Both the position numbers and the translations under genes were made by a program. This document shows, one piece after another, positions 48,279 through 59,477 of a stretch of DNA of 64,000 nucleotides. Position 1 is the first letter of the stretch. The number at the start of each line of letters is the position of its first letter. The stretch comes from Nitrincola alkalisediminis. GTDB taxonomy: Bacteria > Pseudomonadota > Gammaproteobacteria > Pseudomonadales > Balneatricaceae. Under the pieces are notes generated by a model, which made no database searches, was not told where the DNA came from, and saw only the letters and a list, made by a program, of their open reading frames with translations. The stretch covers positions 496,001-560,000 of the forward strand of contig NZ_VYTY01000001.1 in assembly GCF_009821115.1 (NCBI RefSeq), given 5' to 3'.

Positions 48279-49532
48279 ATGAGTAAGCAACGCGCGTTTG
48301 TCTGGATTGCGGGTATCGCGATGCTACTGGCGGCCCAGCAGGTGACGGCTGATGTTCAACGCTTTTTACCACAGCCTCCAATACTGATCATTGAAAATAT
48401 TTTGAGTAAGCAAATCAGTTCGGCGCCTGTTGATCTTCCTTCCGATGTCCAGCGCCTGTATCAAGAGGAATATGAAGAATCGAAAGTCTATGAGGGCTAT
48501 TTTGATGCCAAGAAGTGCTATATCTATGCCGATGGAATGGATGAAAGCGATACCTATTTTTACCCGGATTTTCATTCGAGATCGCATTTGTGCCCTGGGC
48601 CTTTTTGGAGTGGTAATTTTTTAAACTGGGCGACAACGTCGAGTTTAGACCCTTTTCGAAAAACCTTAACGGGTGGGTTGCGCGTAAAAGACACGCCAAC
48701 CGAAACTTGGCTAGAGTCTGCTCGCTTAGATCGTGAGACCTTCTATCAAGTACTTCGCTTTCCGAATGAAGGAATATCGCCTGAGCGCGTTAATAACGCA
48801 ACCCCTTTTAGCGTCAATTGGATTGGCTTGCGCAGTCAGGGAAACCAATTGCGGTTAAGATTGCTGAGCGAAGATCTGGTGCAGCCGACTACCTCTCCCT
48901 TGATCATGTCAGAACCCTACAGTTTGGATAAAACTTACGAGCTGCTCGTTCGCGTTGCGGTGTGTGTGAATGGTTTACGAGAGGACAACTGTAAGGCTTA
49001 CGGCAACTATGCAAAACCGGAAGGGTTGATTCAGGGCTTTTCGCAAAGTATGCGTTTTACCGTCTTGGGATATTTGAATGATTTGTTTTTGGCTGATGAA
49101 GGTTGCGTAATGAGAGCCCCTTTAAAATTTGTAGGGCCTAAGCGCTTGAGTGCCGACGGGGAGTGGGAAGACAATCCTAGTAAAGAGTGGAGTGAAACAA
49201 CGGGTGTTTTAATCCGCAATCCGGATAAGGAGGAGGCCATTCAAACCAATCGTATTGCAGGTTTACGCGGTGACTATGCCATTATTGATAGTGGTGTTAT
49301 TAATTACATAAATAAGTTTGGTCATATGCCGTCTAAGAATCACAAAGGGGCAGATCCCGCCAGTGAACTGTTTCATCAGTCGTTAGCGTACCTTCGAAAG
49401 CTTGCCCCAATTGATCAATATTTGGCTGTGCGGGGTACACAGCTAGACAACTATCAGCTTGTCGATGGCTTTCCTGTCATGAATTGGATCAGCGACCCCC
49501 TGATCAATCTCAATACTTGGTGTAAGCCCTAA
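48279..49532 (+). pseudogene. N-terminal PilY1/PilC fragment, C-terminal half missing
   Basis: About 417 residues. A signal peptide (hydrophobic 7-21, cut after VTA near 24) precedes a region resembling the N-terminal part of PilY1-like type IV pilus tip proteins: GYFDAKKCY (73-81), WSGNFLNWAT (110-119), KPEGLIQGF (246-254), SGVINYINKFG (from about 338), and GFPVMNWISDPL near the end. The frame stops at the point where homologues continue with a CxKNF-type stretch and about 600 more residues including the beta-propeller. The following bases carry no continuation in any frame. The start could instead be 48261 or 48234. It may be a degraded gene or a short secreted domain. No other pil gene is adjacent. 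Confidence 0.7.
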
Positions 49533-49841
49533 TCGGTCAGGAGCACTTAAGCTGAGTTGTAAACAACTTGCTTAAGGCGCGCTTGTCGTAGTGAGTGGTG
49601 TCTTTTTGGATGGTGCGGTACTTTTTGAGGTTTTTTTTCTATTAATCCACCAAAAATACAGGGTTTTTAACCATCGCTGAAATCAGTGGATGATAGTCAA
49701 TTACCCTCATTGCTTTGCCCTTGTTGATTAATAATTGTCCTAAAATAGAAATATTGTCGACATATTCCACTATTGGTGGATTGAATGCTGCAGTTGCGGC
49801 CGTATAATTCTAACTTTCATTTTCTTAGGGTGAGGATCAAG
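49533..49841 (+). other. PilY1-fragment to mqo intergenic region
   Basis: This 309-base gap contains a nested hairpin (CTTAAGC 49546-49552 with GCTTAAG 49570-49576, inner AGTTGT/ACAACT) without a T-run, an AT-rich tract, and a small dyad TCCAC/GTGGA (49776-49780 and 49786-49790) about 50 bases before mqo that could be an operator. No ORF with a ribosome site is seen apart from an mqo-frame extension. A GTGAGGATC ribosome region leads into mqo. Confidence 0.5.
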
Positions 49842-51332
49842 ATGACCGCAAGAACAGCCGATGTGTTGCTAGTTGGGGCAGGTGCCATGAGCTCAACGTT
49901 GGGGGTGCTGTTAAAACAGCTCGACCCATCCTTGAAAATCATCATGGTTGAGCGTCTTGACCACGTTGCACAAGAAAGTACCGATGGTTGGAATAATGCG
50001 GGCACTGGACATGCGGCCTATTGTGAGTTGAACTATACGCCTAAAAAAGCCGATGGTTCGATAGATACAACAAAAGCCTTTACCATTAACTCAGCTTTTG
50101 AAGTGAGTCTCCAGTTCTGGTCGTATTTGGTTGAACAGCAGGCATTACCAGAGCCATCTAATTTTATTAACACCGCTCCGCATTGCAGCTTTGTGTGGGG
50201 TCAAGAAAATGTCGATTTCTTGCGTAAGCGTTATGAAACTCTGTCATCCCATGTCATGTTTAAAGACATGGAATACAGCGAAGACCCTGAGGTCATTCGT
50301 GGTTGGATGCCGTTGGTGATGCAAAATCGTCCCGCCTCTCAGCCATTTGCTGCAACGCGTGTCCGTTATGGATCGGATGTTAACTTCGGCGCTTTAACCC
50401 GTTTTATGGTTGAGCATTTAGGTAAACAATCTGACTTCGACTTACTGGTCAGTCATGATGTTCAGTCCTTAGCGAAGCAGTCCGATGGACGTTGGTTAGT
50501 CAATGTTAAGAATAAAGCCGATAAACACTTAACCCCCATTACCGCCAAGTTTGTCTTTTTGGGAGCGGGAGGCGGTGCACTGCCTTTGCTTCAGAAGTCT
50601 GGAATCGCTGAAGGCAAGGGCTACGGCGGTTTTCCGGTGAGTGGTCAGTGGCTGGTGTGCACCAAGCCAGAAATTGTTGAGCAACATGCGGCAAAGGTAT
50701 ACGGAAAGGCACCCATTGGCGCGCCTCCGATGTCGGTTCCACACTTAGACACGCGTATTATGAACGGTCAAAAATCGCTGTTGTTCGGACCTTTCGCGGG
50801 CTTTACGACTAAGTTCTTAAAAAATGGCTCGTATTTGGACCTGATCAAGTCAGTGAATCTTGGCAATATTGGCCCAATGATGTCAGTCGGTGCCAATAAC
50901 ATGGACCTGACTCGCTATTTGATTTCGGAGTCTTTGCAGTCTCATGAGTCACGTGTCAAAGCCTTGCGCAACTTCTTTCCTGATGTTGAAGAGGATGACT
51001 GGGAATTGTCGATTGCAGGGCAGCGTGTTCAAATTATTAAAAAGAATCCTGCTGGAGGAGGTAAGCTGGAGTTTGGTACAGAGGTGATTATTTCTGCCGA
51101 TGGCTCGCTTGCTGCGCTTTTAGGTGCGTCTCCAGGTGCTTCTACCGCCGTGCAAGCGATGCTGAGCATCGTTGAGCGTTGCTATAAGGATCAATTAGCG
51201 ACAGATGCCTGGCAGCAAACCTTAAAGGCCATGATCCCATCTTATGGCAAGGTTCTCAGCGATGAGCCTGAGCTGCTGAGTGAAGTAAGAGCACGCACTT
51301 TGTCTGTGTTAAAACTCGATCCAACACTGTAA
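49842..51332 (+). CDS. mqo: Malate:quinone oxidoreductase
   Basis: A 496-residue peripheral membrane FAD enzyme oxidising malate to oxaloacetate with quinone as acceptor, completing the TCA cycle without NAD. The FAD motif VLLVGAGAMSSTLGVLLK is at the start, ESTDGWNNAGTGHAAYCE follows, and LLFGPFAGFTTKFLK and GTEVIISADGSLAALLGASPGAS are typical. The ATG chosen has AGGATC upstream; the frame opens 19 codons earlier. Confidence 0.96.
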   Translation: MTARTADVLLVGAGAMSSTLGVLLKQLDPSLKIIMVERLDHVAQESTDGWNNAGTGHAAYCELNYTPKKADGSIDTTKAFTINSAFEVSLQFWSYLVEQQALPEPSNFINTAPHCSFVWGQENVDFLRKRYETLSSHVMFKDMEYSEDPEVIRGWMPLVMQNRPASQPFAATRVRYGSDVNFGALTRFMVEHLGKQSDFDLLVSHDVQSLAKQSDGRWLVNVKNKADKHLTPITAKFVFLGAGGGALPLLQKSGIAEGKGYGGFPVSGQWLVCTKPEIVEQHAAKVYGKAPIGAPPMSVPHLDTRIMNGQKSLLFGPFAGFTTKFLKNGSYLDLIKSVNLGNIGPMMSVGANNMDLTRYLISESLQSHESRVKALRNFFPDVEEDDWELSIAGQRVQIIKKNPAGGGKLEFGTEVIISADGSLAALLGASPGASTAVQAMLSIVERCYKDQLATDAWQQTLKAMIPSYGKVLSDEPELLSEVRARTLSVLKLDPTL

Positions 51333-51341
51333 ACCCATCAG

Positions 51342-51381
51342 GAGTGATCTGGGCCGGCTTGGCACAGATCACTCATCATTT
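51342..51381. terminator. Terminator between mqo and the HMA-domain gene
   Basis: GAGTGATCTG (51342-51351) pairs exactly with CAGATCACTC (51365-51374), 13-base loop, followed by ATCATTTTATT. The genes are convergent, so it probably serves both. Confidence 0.8.
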
Positions 51382-51578
51382 TATTTGATCTGTGCTTCAA
51401 AGCCTGCCGTTTCGATTGCCTCGATGAGGTCTTCTGTTGATGCAGTTCCATTAATTTCAGCACTGTCTAATTCTACAAGCACTGTCTCAACGCCATTGAC
51501 CTGCTCAAGCGCTTCTTTGACCTTTTTGACGCAACCTCCACAGGTCAGTCCTAATAAAGCAAGTTGGATAGTAGCCAC
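51381..51578 (-). CDS. Heavy-metal-associated (CopZ-like) protein
   Basis: A 65-residue single HMA domain with the metal-binding motif GLTCGGCV near residues 10-17, which should bind copper or a similar soft metal through the two cysteines. The ferredoxin-like pattern of the rest is intact. The start is GTG with AAGGAG about nine bases upstream. No copper-export ATPase is next to it, so its partner is elsewhere. Confidence 0.85.
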   Translation of the reverse strand: MATIQLALLGLTCGGCVKKVKEALEQVNGVETVLVELDSAEINGTASTEDLIEAIETAGFEAQIK

Positions 51579-51671
51579 TAAAGTTGTCTCCTTTGTATTG
51601 GGTTACGATAAATTTAAGGTAAACTGGGAATAACCTTAGCGCGATCTATGTGACTTGTATAGGATGATCAT

Positions 51672-52370
51672 TTGAAAAAAGCCTTAAAAATACTGTGTTT
51701 ATTGCCTGTCATTTTATTGGGTGTTTTTTTAACAATTGTTGTACTGCTGAAGTGGCTCCCTGTCCCGACAACTGCATTTATGCTTCATCACAACTGGAAA
51801 GCCTTGTGGAGTGAAGAGATTGAGTTTGCCCGATACCAGTGGGTTCCCTATGAAGACATTCCATGGACGCTGAAAATGGCGGTTATTGCGTCTGAGGATC
51901 AAAAATTTCCAGACCACTGGGGTATTGATGTGGCGGCGACTCAAGCCGCAATTAGGGCTTACCGTGAGGGGCGATCAGCCGGTGGTGGCAGCACCATTAC
52001 TCAACAAGTGGCTAAAAATTTGTTTTTATGGGGGGATCGCAGTCAGGTGCGCAAGGTCTTGGAGTGGGGGATTGCCATCGTGCTTGAGCAATTCTGGGGA
52101 AAAGAGCGCATTCTAGAAGTCTATTTAAATATTGCGCAATTTGGCAAACAGGAGTTTGGAGTGTGGGCGGCGACCGAGTATTTGCTTATGAAGCCACTGC
52201 CTAACGTGTCGGTGCAGGACGCAGCCTTAATGGCTGCAGTGCTTCCTTCACCTGCCCGTTACGATATTAAACGCCCATCCGCTTACATGCGCAGCCGACA
52301 AGCGTTTATCCAGCGACAGATCAATAACTTGGGTGGGCGTGCTTACTTAAGGCGTTTTGAAGCAGAGTAA
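51672..52370 (+). CDS. mtgA: Monofunctional peptidoglycan transglycosylase
   Basis: A 232-residue GT51 glycosyltransferase polymerising lipid II into glycan strands. A membrane anchor at about 9-27 precedes the catalytic domain: ASEDQKFPDHWGID with the first catalytic glutamate at 75, then GGGSTITQQVAKNLFLW, and KERILEVYLNIAQFG with the second glutamate. The start is TTG with AGGA seven bases upstream. It converges on ndpA, six bases between stops. Confidence 0.94.
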   Translation: MKKALKILCLLPVILLGVFLTIVVLLKWLPVPTTAFMLHHNWKALWSEEIEFARYQWVPYEDIPWTLKMAVIASEDQKFPDHWGIDVAATQAAIRAYREGRSAGGGSTITQQVAKNLFLWGDRSQVRKVLEWGIAIVLEQFWGKERILEVYLNIAQFGKQEFGVWAATEYLLMKPLPNVSVQDAALMAAVLPSPARYDIKRPSAYMRSRQAFIQRQINNLGGRAYLRRFEAE

Positions 52371-52376
52371 GCCTAA

Positions 52377-53357
52377 CTAATTCCCATGAAGTTTTTTTAG
52401 CTGCTGTAACAAGGATTTAGGCAGGTTCTTTATCATAAGGACTTCTTGGTTGGGATCAAACTCAACAATGTTCCCTAAGCTGCTGCTGGCAAAACTAATC
52501 GAGATGTCGCTGTTTTTACCCGCAAAGCGTAGATATTGTTTAAGCTGCTTCCGATCCGGGATAAGCTCCGTCTTCGGTGTTTCTTGGTGTTTAGTCAAAA
52601 ACGTGTCTATGCCAGGACTGACCTCCTCCGACAGGTTGCTAAACACAACGGGCTCACCCGCTTTATCCTGCTCCAAGCAGTATTCTACAACGCGCTCACG
52701 TATCGGCTCGCTTTCTTCATCGGGTAGGGCATTGCAGTATTGCTCGATAATCGATAAAAATTGCTCTGTTTCAACTTTCTTATCGACAGTATCTGTATAG
52801 CCTAGCCACTCACATACAACCGCTTTTACGCCTTTTTCACTCCGACCAAAACTGATGGTCAGATACTTGTCTTCATTGTTCTCAAGTGCCGAAAGATCGA
52901 GACATACGCCAAATCCCGTCTCACTAAATTCAATGTAGTCAGTCTCGTGCAGTGAAAGGTCTTGTGAAAGCTGCAGGGCTGACGAGGGGCGCAGATGAAA
53001 AATGAAAAGACGATCACCCCGCTCAAGTGTCTCACTGACAAACACAATATAGCCTTGGAGCAGCTCATTGCCTTTATCCAACTGTAAGCCCAGATGCTTG
53101 GTCAGTTGGGCAGTTAAAGACGAAAAGCCTAAGCTTCCTTCTCGCCACTGCATAATCAAAGGCCGAATCCCCATGATTTCCTGACTGAAGCAGCCGTATT
53201 GTCGCCCTGAACGGCTGCCCTGAATGCGTTTTAATTCACTCAAGATAGACGGCGCGAAGCGCTCCAAGGCCAGTTCTGTCTCGGCTAAGTGGCAGTTAGC
53301 TGCAGTTTGATCATCCGTTTTCTGAATGGAATGGATGATAAAGTGTGTCACAGGCAT
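52377..53357 (-). CDS. ndpA: Nucleoid-associated protein NdpA/YejK
   Basis: About 326 residues matching the 37-kDa nucleoid-associated protein family, which binds double-stranded DNA: HFIIHSIQKTDD start, then GYIVFVSETLERGDRLFIFHLR, YIEFSETGF and the C-terminal FAGKNSDISISFASSSLG. The ATG at 53357 is chosen; an in-frame TTG at 53387 adds ten residues without a ribosome site. A role in nucleoid organisation is known only in outline for the family. Confidence 0.85.
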   Translation of the reverse strand: MPVTHFIIHSIQKTDDQTAANCHLAETELALERFAPSILSELKRIQGSRSGRQYGCFSQEIMGIRPLIMQWREGSLGFSSLTAQLTKHLGLQLDKGNELLQGYIVFVSETLERGDRLFIFHLRPSSALQLSQDLSLHETDYIEFSETGFGVCLDLSALENNEDKYLTISFGRSEKGVKAVVCEWLGYTDTVDKKVETEQFLSIIEQYCNALPDEESEPIRERVVEYCLEQDKAGEPVVFSNLSEEVSPGIDTFLTKHQETPKTELIPDRKQLKQYLRFAGKNSDISISFASSSLGNIVEFDPNQEVLMIKNLPKSLLQQLKKLHGN

Positions 53358-53398
53358 AGATGAATCCCAGTCAGGAGGCTGTAGCAAAAAAGTAAGAA

Positions 53399-54716
<1,318 letters not shown>

Positions 54717-54798
54717 AGTGTCCCTTTTCTTACATTCAATAAAAGCTATGGCTATTGTATATGGCTCTGTTTCAGTTACCAACTCACAGGTGAATTTA

Positions 54799-56016
54799 GT
54801 GAACGTAAATGTGATGACTCCAATGACCCTTTTTTTCTTTTTTAGAGACATGGTTCGGCAGTTTTTTGTGAACCAAGGCGTGTTAAATGCATCGGCCTTG
54901 ACCTACACAACCTTGTTTGCCGTGGTGCCTTTGGTCACGGTTTCCTACTCGATGCTGGCGGCGGTGCCTTCTTTTCAGGGGGCAGGGGAGCAGGTGCAGC
55001 AATGGATTTTCGAAAACTTTGTGCCAGCAACGGGTGAGGTGGTTCACGAGTACTTAAAAGACTTCACCGATCAGGCTCGGCGTTTAACGGCTGTGGGTAT
55101 CGTGTTTCTGGTGATTACGTCCATCATGATGATGAAAAATATCGAAGCAGCCCTCAATCGAATTTGGCGAGTTACCGAGCCGCGTAAGGGCGTTTCTAGC
55201 TTTTTGTTGTATTGGGCGGTGTTAAGTTTAGGGCCCTTGTTGATTGGGTTTGGTTTATTACTCACGTCCTATATTACGGCTTTGCCTTTATACACCAGTG
55301 CCACGGAGGTGGTGGGCAGTGCACGTTTTCTTTCAATCATCCCTATCGTATTTTCAGCGATTGCCTTTATGTTGCTCTATGCCGCCGTTCCCAATTGTCG
55401 AGTACCGATTCGGCATGCGTTTTTAGGCGGTGTGGCCGCTGCGTTGATGTTTGAGGTTGCGAAGCGAGGGTTTGCATTTTTTGTGACGCAGTTTCCATCT
55501 TATGAGCTGATATATGGTGCTTTTGCGGCGGTTCCGATGTTTTTAGCTTGGATTTTTATCAGTTGGGTGATTATTTTGTTGGGGGCTGAGTTGAGTCGAG
55601 CGTTGACGATCTTTCATATCACTCAGCGTAATCGACGAGAGCCTCATTTATACACGGTGCTGGGGGTTTTGCATCAGCTTTGGTTGGCGCAAAGATTAGG
55701 TCAAACTCGATCTGATACTTGGTTATTGCAACAAACGCCGGGGTTGACGCAAGAGCGTTGGGATCAATACATCCCTATTTTGCTGGAGGCAGGTATTATT
55801 CAGAGAACACGAAGCGGAGATTACGTGTTGGCACGGGATTTAAGCCATTTTACGCTGGATCAGTTGCAGTCACTCTTGCCTTGGCCGTTGCCTGATGCCA
55901 TGTCACAAACCAGTGATGTTCAGTGGGAGAAAGCATTTGGCGAGCGTTTAAAAACCTTGTCAGACGCACGTCATGACGCATTGGATGTGCCCATTGGTGA
56001 GCTGTTTAAGGCTTAA
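54799..56016 (+). CDS. YihY/BrkB-family inner-membrane protein
   Basis: About 405 residues with six membrane helices and the family signature ASALTYTTLFAVVPLVTVSYSML near the start and IYGAFAAVPMFLAWIFISW at the end of the membrane domain. A soluble C-terminal tail of about 130 residues follows, with a winged-helix-like pattern. The role is unknown; older 'virulence factor BrkB/RNase BN' names are unreliable. The GTG at 54799 with AGGTGA nearby is preferred; an ATG at 54814 is possible. Its 3' end overlaps the convergent GGDEF-EAL gene by 11 bases. Confidence 0.82.
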   Translation: MNVNVMTPMTLFFFFRDMVRQFFVNQGVLNASALTYTTLFAVVPLVTVSYSMLAAVPSFQGAGEQVQQWIFENFVPATGEVVHEYLKDFTDQARRLTAVGIVFLVITSIMMMKNIEAALNRIWRVTEPRKGVSSFLLYWAVLSLGPLLIGFGLLLTSYITALPLYTSATEVVGSARFLSIIPIVFSAIAFMLLYAAVPNCRVPIRHAFLGGVAAALMFEVAKRGFAFFVTQFPSYELIYGAFAAVPMFLAWIFISWVIILLGAELSRALTIFHITQRNRREPHLYTVLGVLHQLWLAQRLGQTRSDTWLLQQTPGLTQERWDQYIPILLEAGIIQRTRSGDYVLARDLSHFTLDQLQSLLPWPLPDAMSQTSDVQWEKAFGERLKTLSDARHDALDVPIGELFKA

Positions 56017-58780
56017 AAAAGGCATCTAGATTAGGTGTGATCAGGAGTGCCTCGGCGTCTTGTGCGCTTAGAGGCCTACTGTATAGGTAGCCTTGGATAT
56101 CCTGGCATCCGTGTTCGATTAAGAAACGGAGTTCCTCCGGTGTCTCGACGCCTTCAGCCGTTACATTCAGGCCTAGGTTCTGACCTATCTGAATCATACT
56201 CTTAATAATGCCCACATGCTTATTGCCATCCTTGATACTGCTGACGAATGCTTTATCAATTTTTAGGTTATTTAGTGGCAGTTGGGTGATGTACGCCATG
56301 GATGAATAGCCCGTACCAAAGTCGTCCATCGCAATGGTGATACCGAGCGCTTGAAAATGCGCCAAGCGTTCTTTTGCTTCATGATTATTTTCGATGAAAA
56401 CGCCTTCCGTAATTTCTAATTCGATCAACTCAGGCTTAACGCCGGTTTCGTGCATTAACGACTCTACCTGAGCAACAAAGTCAGGCGATGACAGTTGCAA
56501 TGGCGATACGTTAATGGCCATGCGACCTGTCCAAAGATTGCGTGTTTGCCATTGTTTGAGTTGTTCAAAGGCTTGACGCATAACGGCAAGACCTAAACCA
56601 TGAACTTGTCCAGACTCCTCCGCAATTTTAAAGAGCAGGTCTGGGCGAATAAACCCCTCTTGTGGATGATGAAAGCGAGCTAAGGCTTCAAATCCAGACA
56701 GATGTCGCGCTTGGATGTTGACCTTGGGTTGATAATACACGGACAAATACCCTTCACTGACCGCTTCACGCAAGAAAGTTTCGAGCTGAGTGCGACGCGC
56801 CAGTTCGTTGTGTAGGGTTTCACTGTACATGAAGTAGCGATTACGGCCCTGACTTTTTGCTTCGTACATGGCCATGTCTGCACAGGTTAAAAGCGCTTCA
56901 TATTCGCGAGTGTGGTCAGGCGTCAGAGAAATACCAATACTGGCGCCAATGTTGACGATCCGTCCTCGAAGTTGAAATGGCTCAGCGATAATAGCAAGCC
57001 AGGTTTGTGCGACGACCTCCGCATCAGCGGGGGTGGCGATCGGCATCAGCAGAATAAACTCATCACCACCAAAGCGGGATAAAAATGCGTGAGATGGAAG
57101 GTGTTCCATCAAGCGTTTAGCAACTGATTTCAGCAATTCATCGCCAAACGAGTGGCCTAATGTATCGTTTATGTTTTTGAATCGATCGAGATCCACAAAT
57201 AAAAGTGCAAAGGATTGAGTTTCTGTTAATGCTAGGGATTTTTGTGCGTGTTCTTGTAGAAAACTACGATTGTAAACACCTGTAAGTCGGTCAAAGTAGG
57301 CTTGATAGCTTAATAGTTTACCCCGTTGCAGCGCGTTAAAGGCAACGGTGCAATGGGATAAAAAATCAGTAAAGCGCAAATCCAGCTGTGCTTTAGGAAG
57401 ATTGAGAACTAAAAAAGAAATTAATTGGCCATCTTGGTGTAATGGATAATAGTGGGAATATCCGTTTCCTGCTTTGGTAAGATCGGGAATGAGTTTACTG
57501 AACTCATCATTTGAGACGATACAGGCTTCGCTGTGAAGAATGGACGAAAACTGCATCAGAATCTCGGAAGACGATTGTTTGATTTGCTTGAATGTCTGAT
57601 TTGAGTATTCGTAGGTGTAATATCGATCCACAATCGGGTTGTGTTTGTTCAGTATGTAGAGGACTGAGTACAAGGGTGTGGCGAAACGAGCGATTTCGCT
57701 TAGGATCTGATGAGCACAAGACGATAGGTTTTCATTGAGCAATATTTTTTGATTGATATTAAATAAAGCCGTGTTGTACTCAAATGCGTAGGCTAAGTTT
57801 TGAGTCATTTGATTAAACGAGTGAGCGAGGTCTTCATACTCATCGTCCGTATCAACTTGAACGGTATAGTCCAGTTTGTTTTCTGATAAGGACTTAGTGC
57901 CTTTAATCAGCGCCTCAACGGGCTTTAAATGCCGGCGTACCATATAGAGGCTAACAAACACCACAAGTAAAAAAATCAACAAGATAGCGGGAAGGAAGGA
58001 CTGCCTGAAATCATTCACGCTTTTCATAAATACGTTTTCAGGCTTGCTGATGATGATACGCCAGTCATCTTGAGCAAATTGATAGCGCATAAATAAAGAC
58101 CAAGAGGCGGAGATCATTTTTTCAGAATGATCGTCTATCCAGTGAACGGGTGTTTGAGGTGATGCTTTAAGTAATAAGGCTATCGTGTCTTCGCTTAAGG
58201 GTGAGGAGCAAAATATAATAACTGAGTCTGCACCAATCACACACAGCTCTTCAAAGGCGCTTAATTCCGCTTCAGGCCACAAGTAGACTGGATCTAATTC
58301 TGCAAGCCAGCGTGACTCCTGTGTTGCTAGAGTTATAAAAACGCGTTTGACGCTGGAGTGATTACTTTGAAGAGTGAACACTCCACTGTTTGGCGTATAT
58401 TGAAGTAGGCTCTGCCAATCCAGAGTGTCTGCATCGGTGTTGTGTTGCCAAATAATCTGTTCATTTTGGGCGACTGCATAGTTTGAAAAATACGTTTGGA
58501 GTAAGTGAAGATATTCAGGTTGAATGTGGTTGAGGTCCTGTGTATGTTGGCTGGCGTTGAGTAAAAGATCGTATGCATAGCTCAAGCGTCTAAAAATACC
58601 CAGCCCATACTCTTTCGTTGCACGTTGTAAGTGATGATGGTGCTCAGTAAAAATGAGGCCACTGACTTTATAAAAAGAGCCCACGGCAATAAATATGATT
58701 GGCACCAGAATAATAAAGAAAAACATTCTAAAGAGGCGACGTGCCACTCGGCTTTTTAAAGAAGAAAGCTCAATTCTCAT
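56006..58780 (-). CDS. Membrane GGDEF-EAL protein (cyclic di-GMP turnover)
   Basis: A 924-residue protein. A helix at about 18-37, a periplasmic sensor at about 40-260, a second helix at about 263-283, a HAMP-like segment at 284-335, a GAF-like cytosolic region at about 335-490, GGDEF (motif GGDEF at 571-575) and EAL (EAL at 698-700). The EAL metal-binding sequences EITEGVF, DDFGTGYS and AEGVETPEE are intact, so phosphodiesterase activity is likely. The GGDEF site is also intact but lacks the RxxD inhibitory site. It starts ten bases after the pseudopilin stop, so they are probably one transcript; ribosome site weak. Confidence 0.9.
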   Translation of the reverse strand: MRIELSSLKSRVARRLFRMFFFIILVPIIFIAVGSFYKVSGLIFTEHHHHLQRATKEYGLGIFRRLSYAYDLLLNASQHTQDLNHIQPEYLHLLQTYFSNYAVAQNEQIIWQHNTDADTLDWQSLLQYTPNSGVFTLQSNHSSVKRVFITLATQESRWLAELDPVYLWPEAELSAFEELCVIGADSVIIFCSSPLSEDTIALLLKASPQTPVHWIDDHSEKMISASWSLFMRYQFAQDDWRIIISKPENVFMKSVNDFRQSFLPAILLIFLLVVFVSLYMVRRHLKPVEALIKGTKSLSENKLDYTVQVDTDDEYEDLAHSFNQMTQNLAYAFEYNTALFNINQKILLNENLSSCAHQILSEIARFATPLYSVLYILNKHNPIVDRYYTYEYSNQTFKQIKQSSSEILMQFSSILHSEACIVSNDEFSKLIPDLTKAGNGYSHYYPLHQDGQLISFLVLNLPKAQLDLRFTDFLSHCTVAFNALQRGKLLSYQAYFDRLTGVYNRSFLQEHAQKSLALTETQSFALLFVDLDRFKNINDTLGHSFGDELLKSVAKRLMEHLPSHAFLSRFGGDEFILLMPIATPADAEVVAQTWLAIIAEPFQLRGRIVNIGASIGISLTPDHTREYEALLTCADMAMYEAKSQGRNRYFMYSETLHNELARRTQLETFLREAVSEGYLSVYYQPKVNIQARHLSGFEALARFHHPQEGFIRPDLLFKIAEESGQVHGLGLAVMRQAFEQLKQWQTRNLWTGRMAINVSPLQLSSPDFVAQVESLMHETGVKPELIELEITEGVFIENNHEAKERLAHFQALGITIAMDDFGTGYSSMAYITQLPLNNLKIDKAFVSSIKDGNKHVGIIKSMIQIGQNLGLNVTAEGVETPEELRFLIEHGCQDIQGYLYSRPLSAQDAEALLITPNLDAFFKP

Positions 58781-58790
58781 AGGCTAATTA

Positions 58791-59267
58791 TCAATAGTCG
58801 CTCGCTAAACCATAAAAATTACCATTGTTGGCCCTGATAATATCATCACGGCTGAGCGCAGAGGTTAACGGCGATGCAGAGCGACCATCTTTACCCATAC
58901 TATATAAATCAAAATCATTATTGATTGGTACCAAATTCTTATCCTTTCTTACCTTGCCTTTGTTGGTTTGAATCGTGACGTCAAGATATTGATAGGGGGC
59001 ACCCCAAGGGTCTTGTAATTGGTCACCGCTTAAATTGAGCTGGTTTAAAGACCCAGGAAATTGACGATTTAAAATATAGTAACGCTCAATCGCCGCGCTG
59101 ATCACCTGTAGGTCGGTAATTGCCGTATGATTATCAACGCGTTCTTTGTATCGTTGGTAACCGGGAATAGCAATAGAGGCTAACACACCAAGGATCGCGA
59201 CCGTGATTAGAAGTTCAATTAGGCTAAATCCTTTTAGCTTTTGCAGAAAAGCCTTGTAATGCGTCAT
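58791..59267 (-). CDS. GspG-like type IV/type II pseudopilin (orphan)
   Basis: About 158 residues. A short basic leader ends in KLKG at residues 10-13. Prepilin peptidase would cut after G13 before FSLIE, leaving Glu at position 5 of the mature protein, then a hydrophobic helix LLITVAILGVLASIAIPGYQ. The C-terminal block DPWGAPYQYL and DFDLYSMGKDG is the hallmark of type II secretion major pseudopilin GspG, although the last 25 residues differ. No secretin, GspE or GspF gene is nearby. The ATG at 59267 has GGTGAG upstream; an in-frame TTG at 59282 is less likely. Confidence 0.82.
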   Translation of the reverse strand: MTHYKAFLQKLKGFSLIELLITVAILGVLASIAIPGYQRYKERVDNHTAITDLQVISAAIERYYILNRQFPGSLNQLNLSGDQLQDPWGAPYQYLDVTIQTNKGKVRKDKNLVPINNDFDLYSMGKDGRSASPLTSALSRDDIIRANNGNFYGLASDY

Positions 59268-59477
59268 GAGTCGTCTCACCAACGTTGATTGGCCACAATC
59301 TTTTACGACCAGTATAGCATTCTGTCTATCGGCTGTCTTAATAAACCTTGAGAGGGAAAGGGTAGAGGATACAGTGGAAGCCCCTTAATACTTTGGTATT
59401 GAAACGCGACTAAAGTCTTTGAATAAACCCTCGACTCAATCAAGGGTAAGGGTATACCTTTACGCCCAATCACAGGG

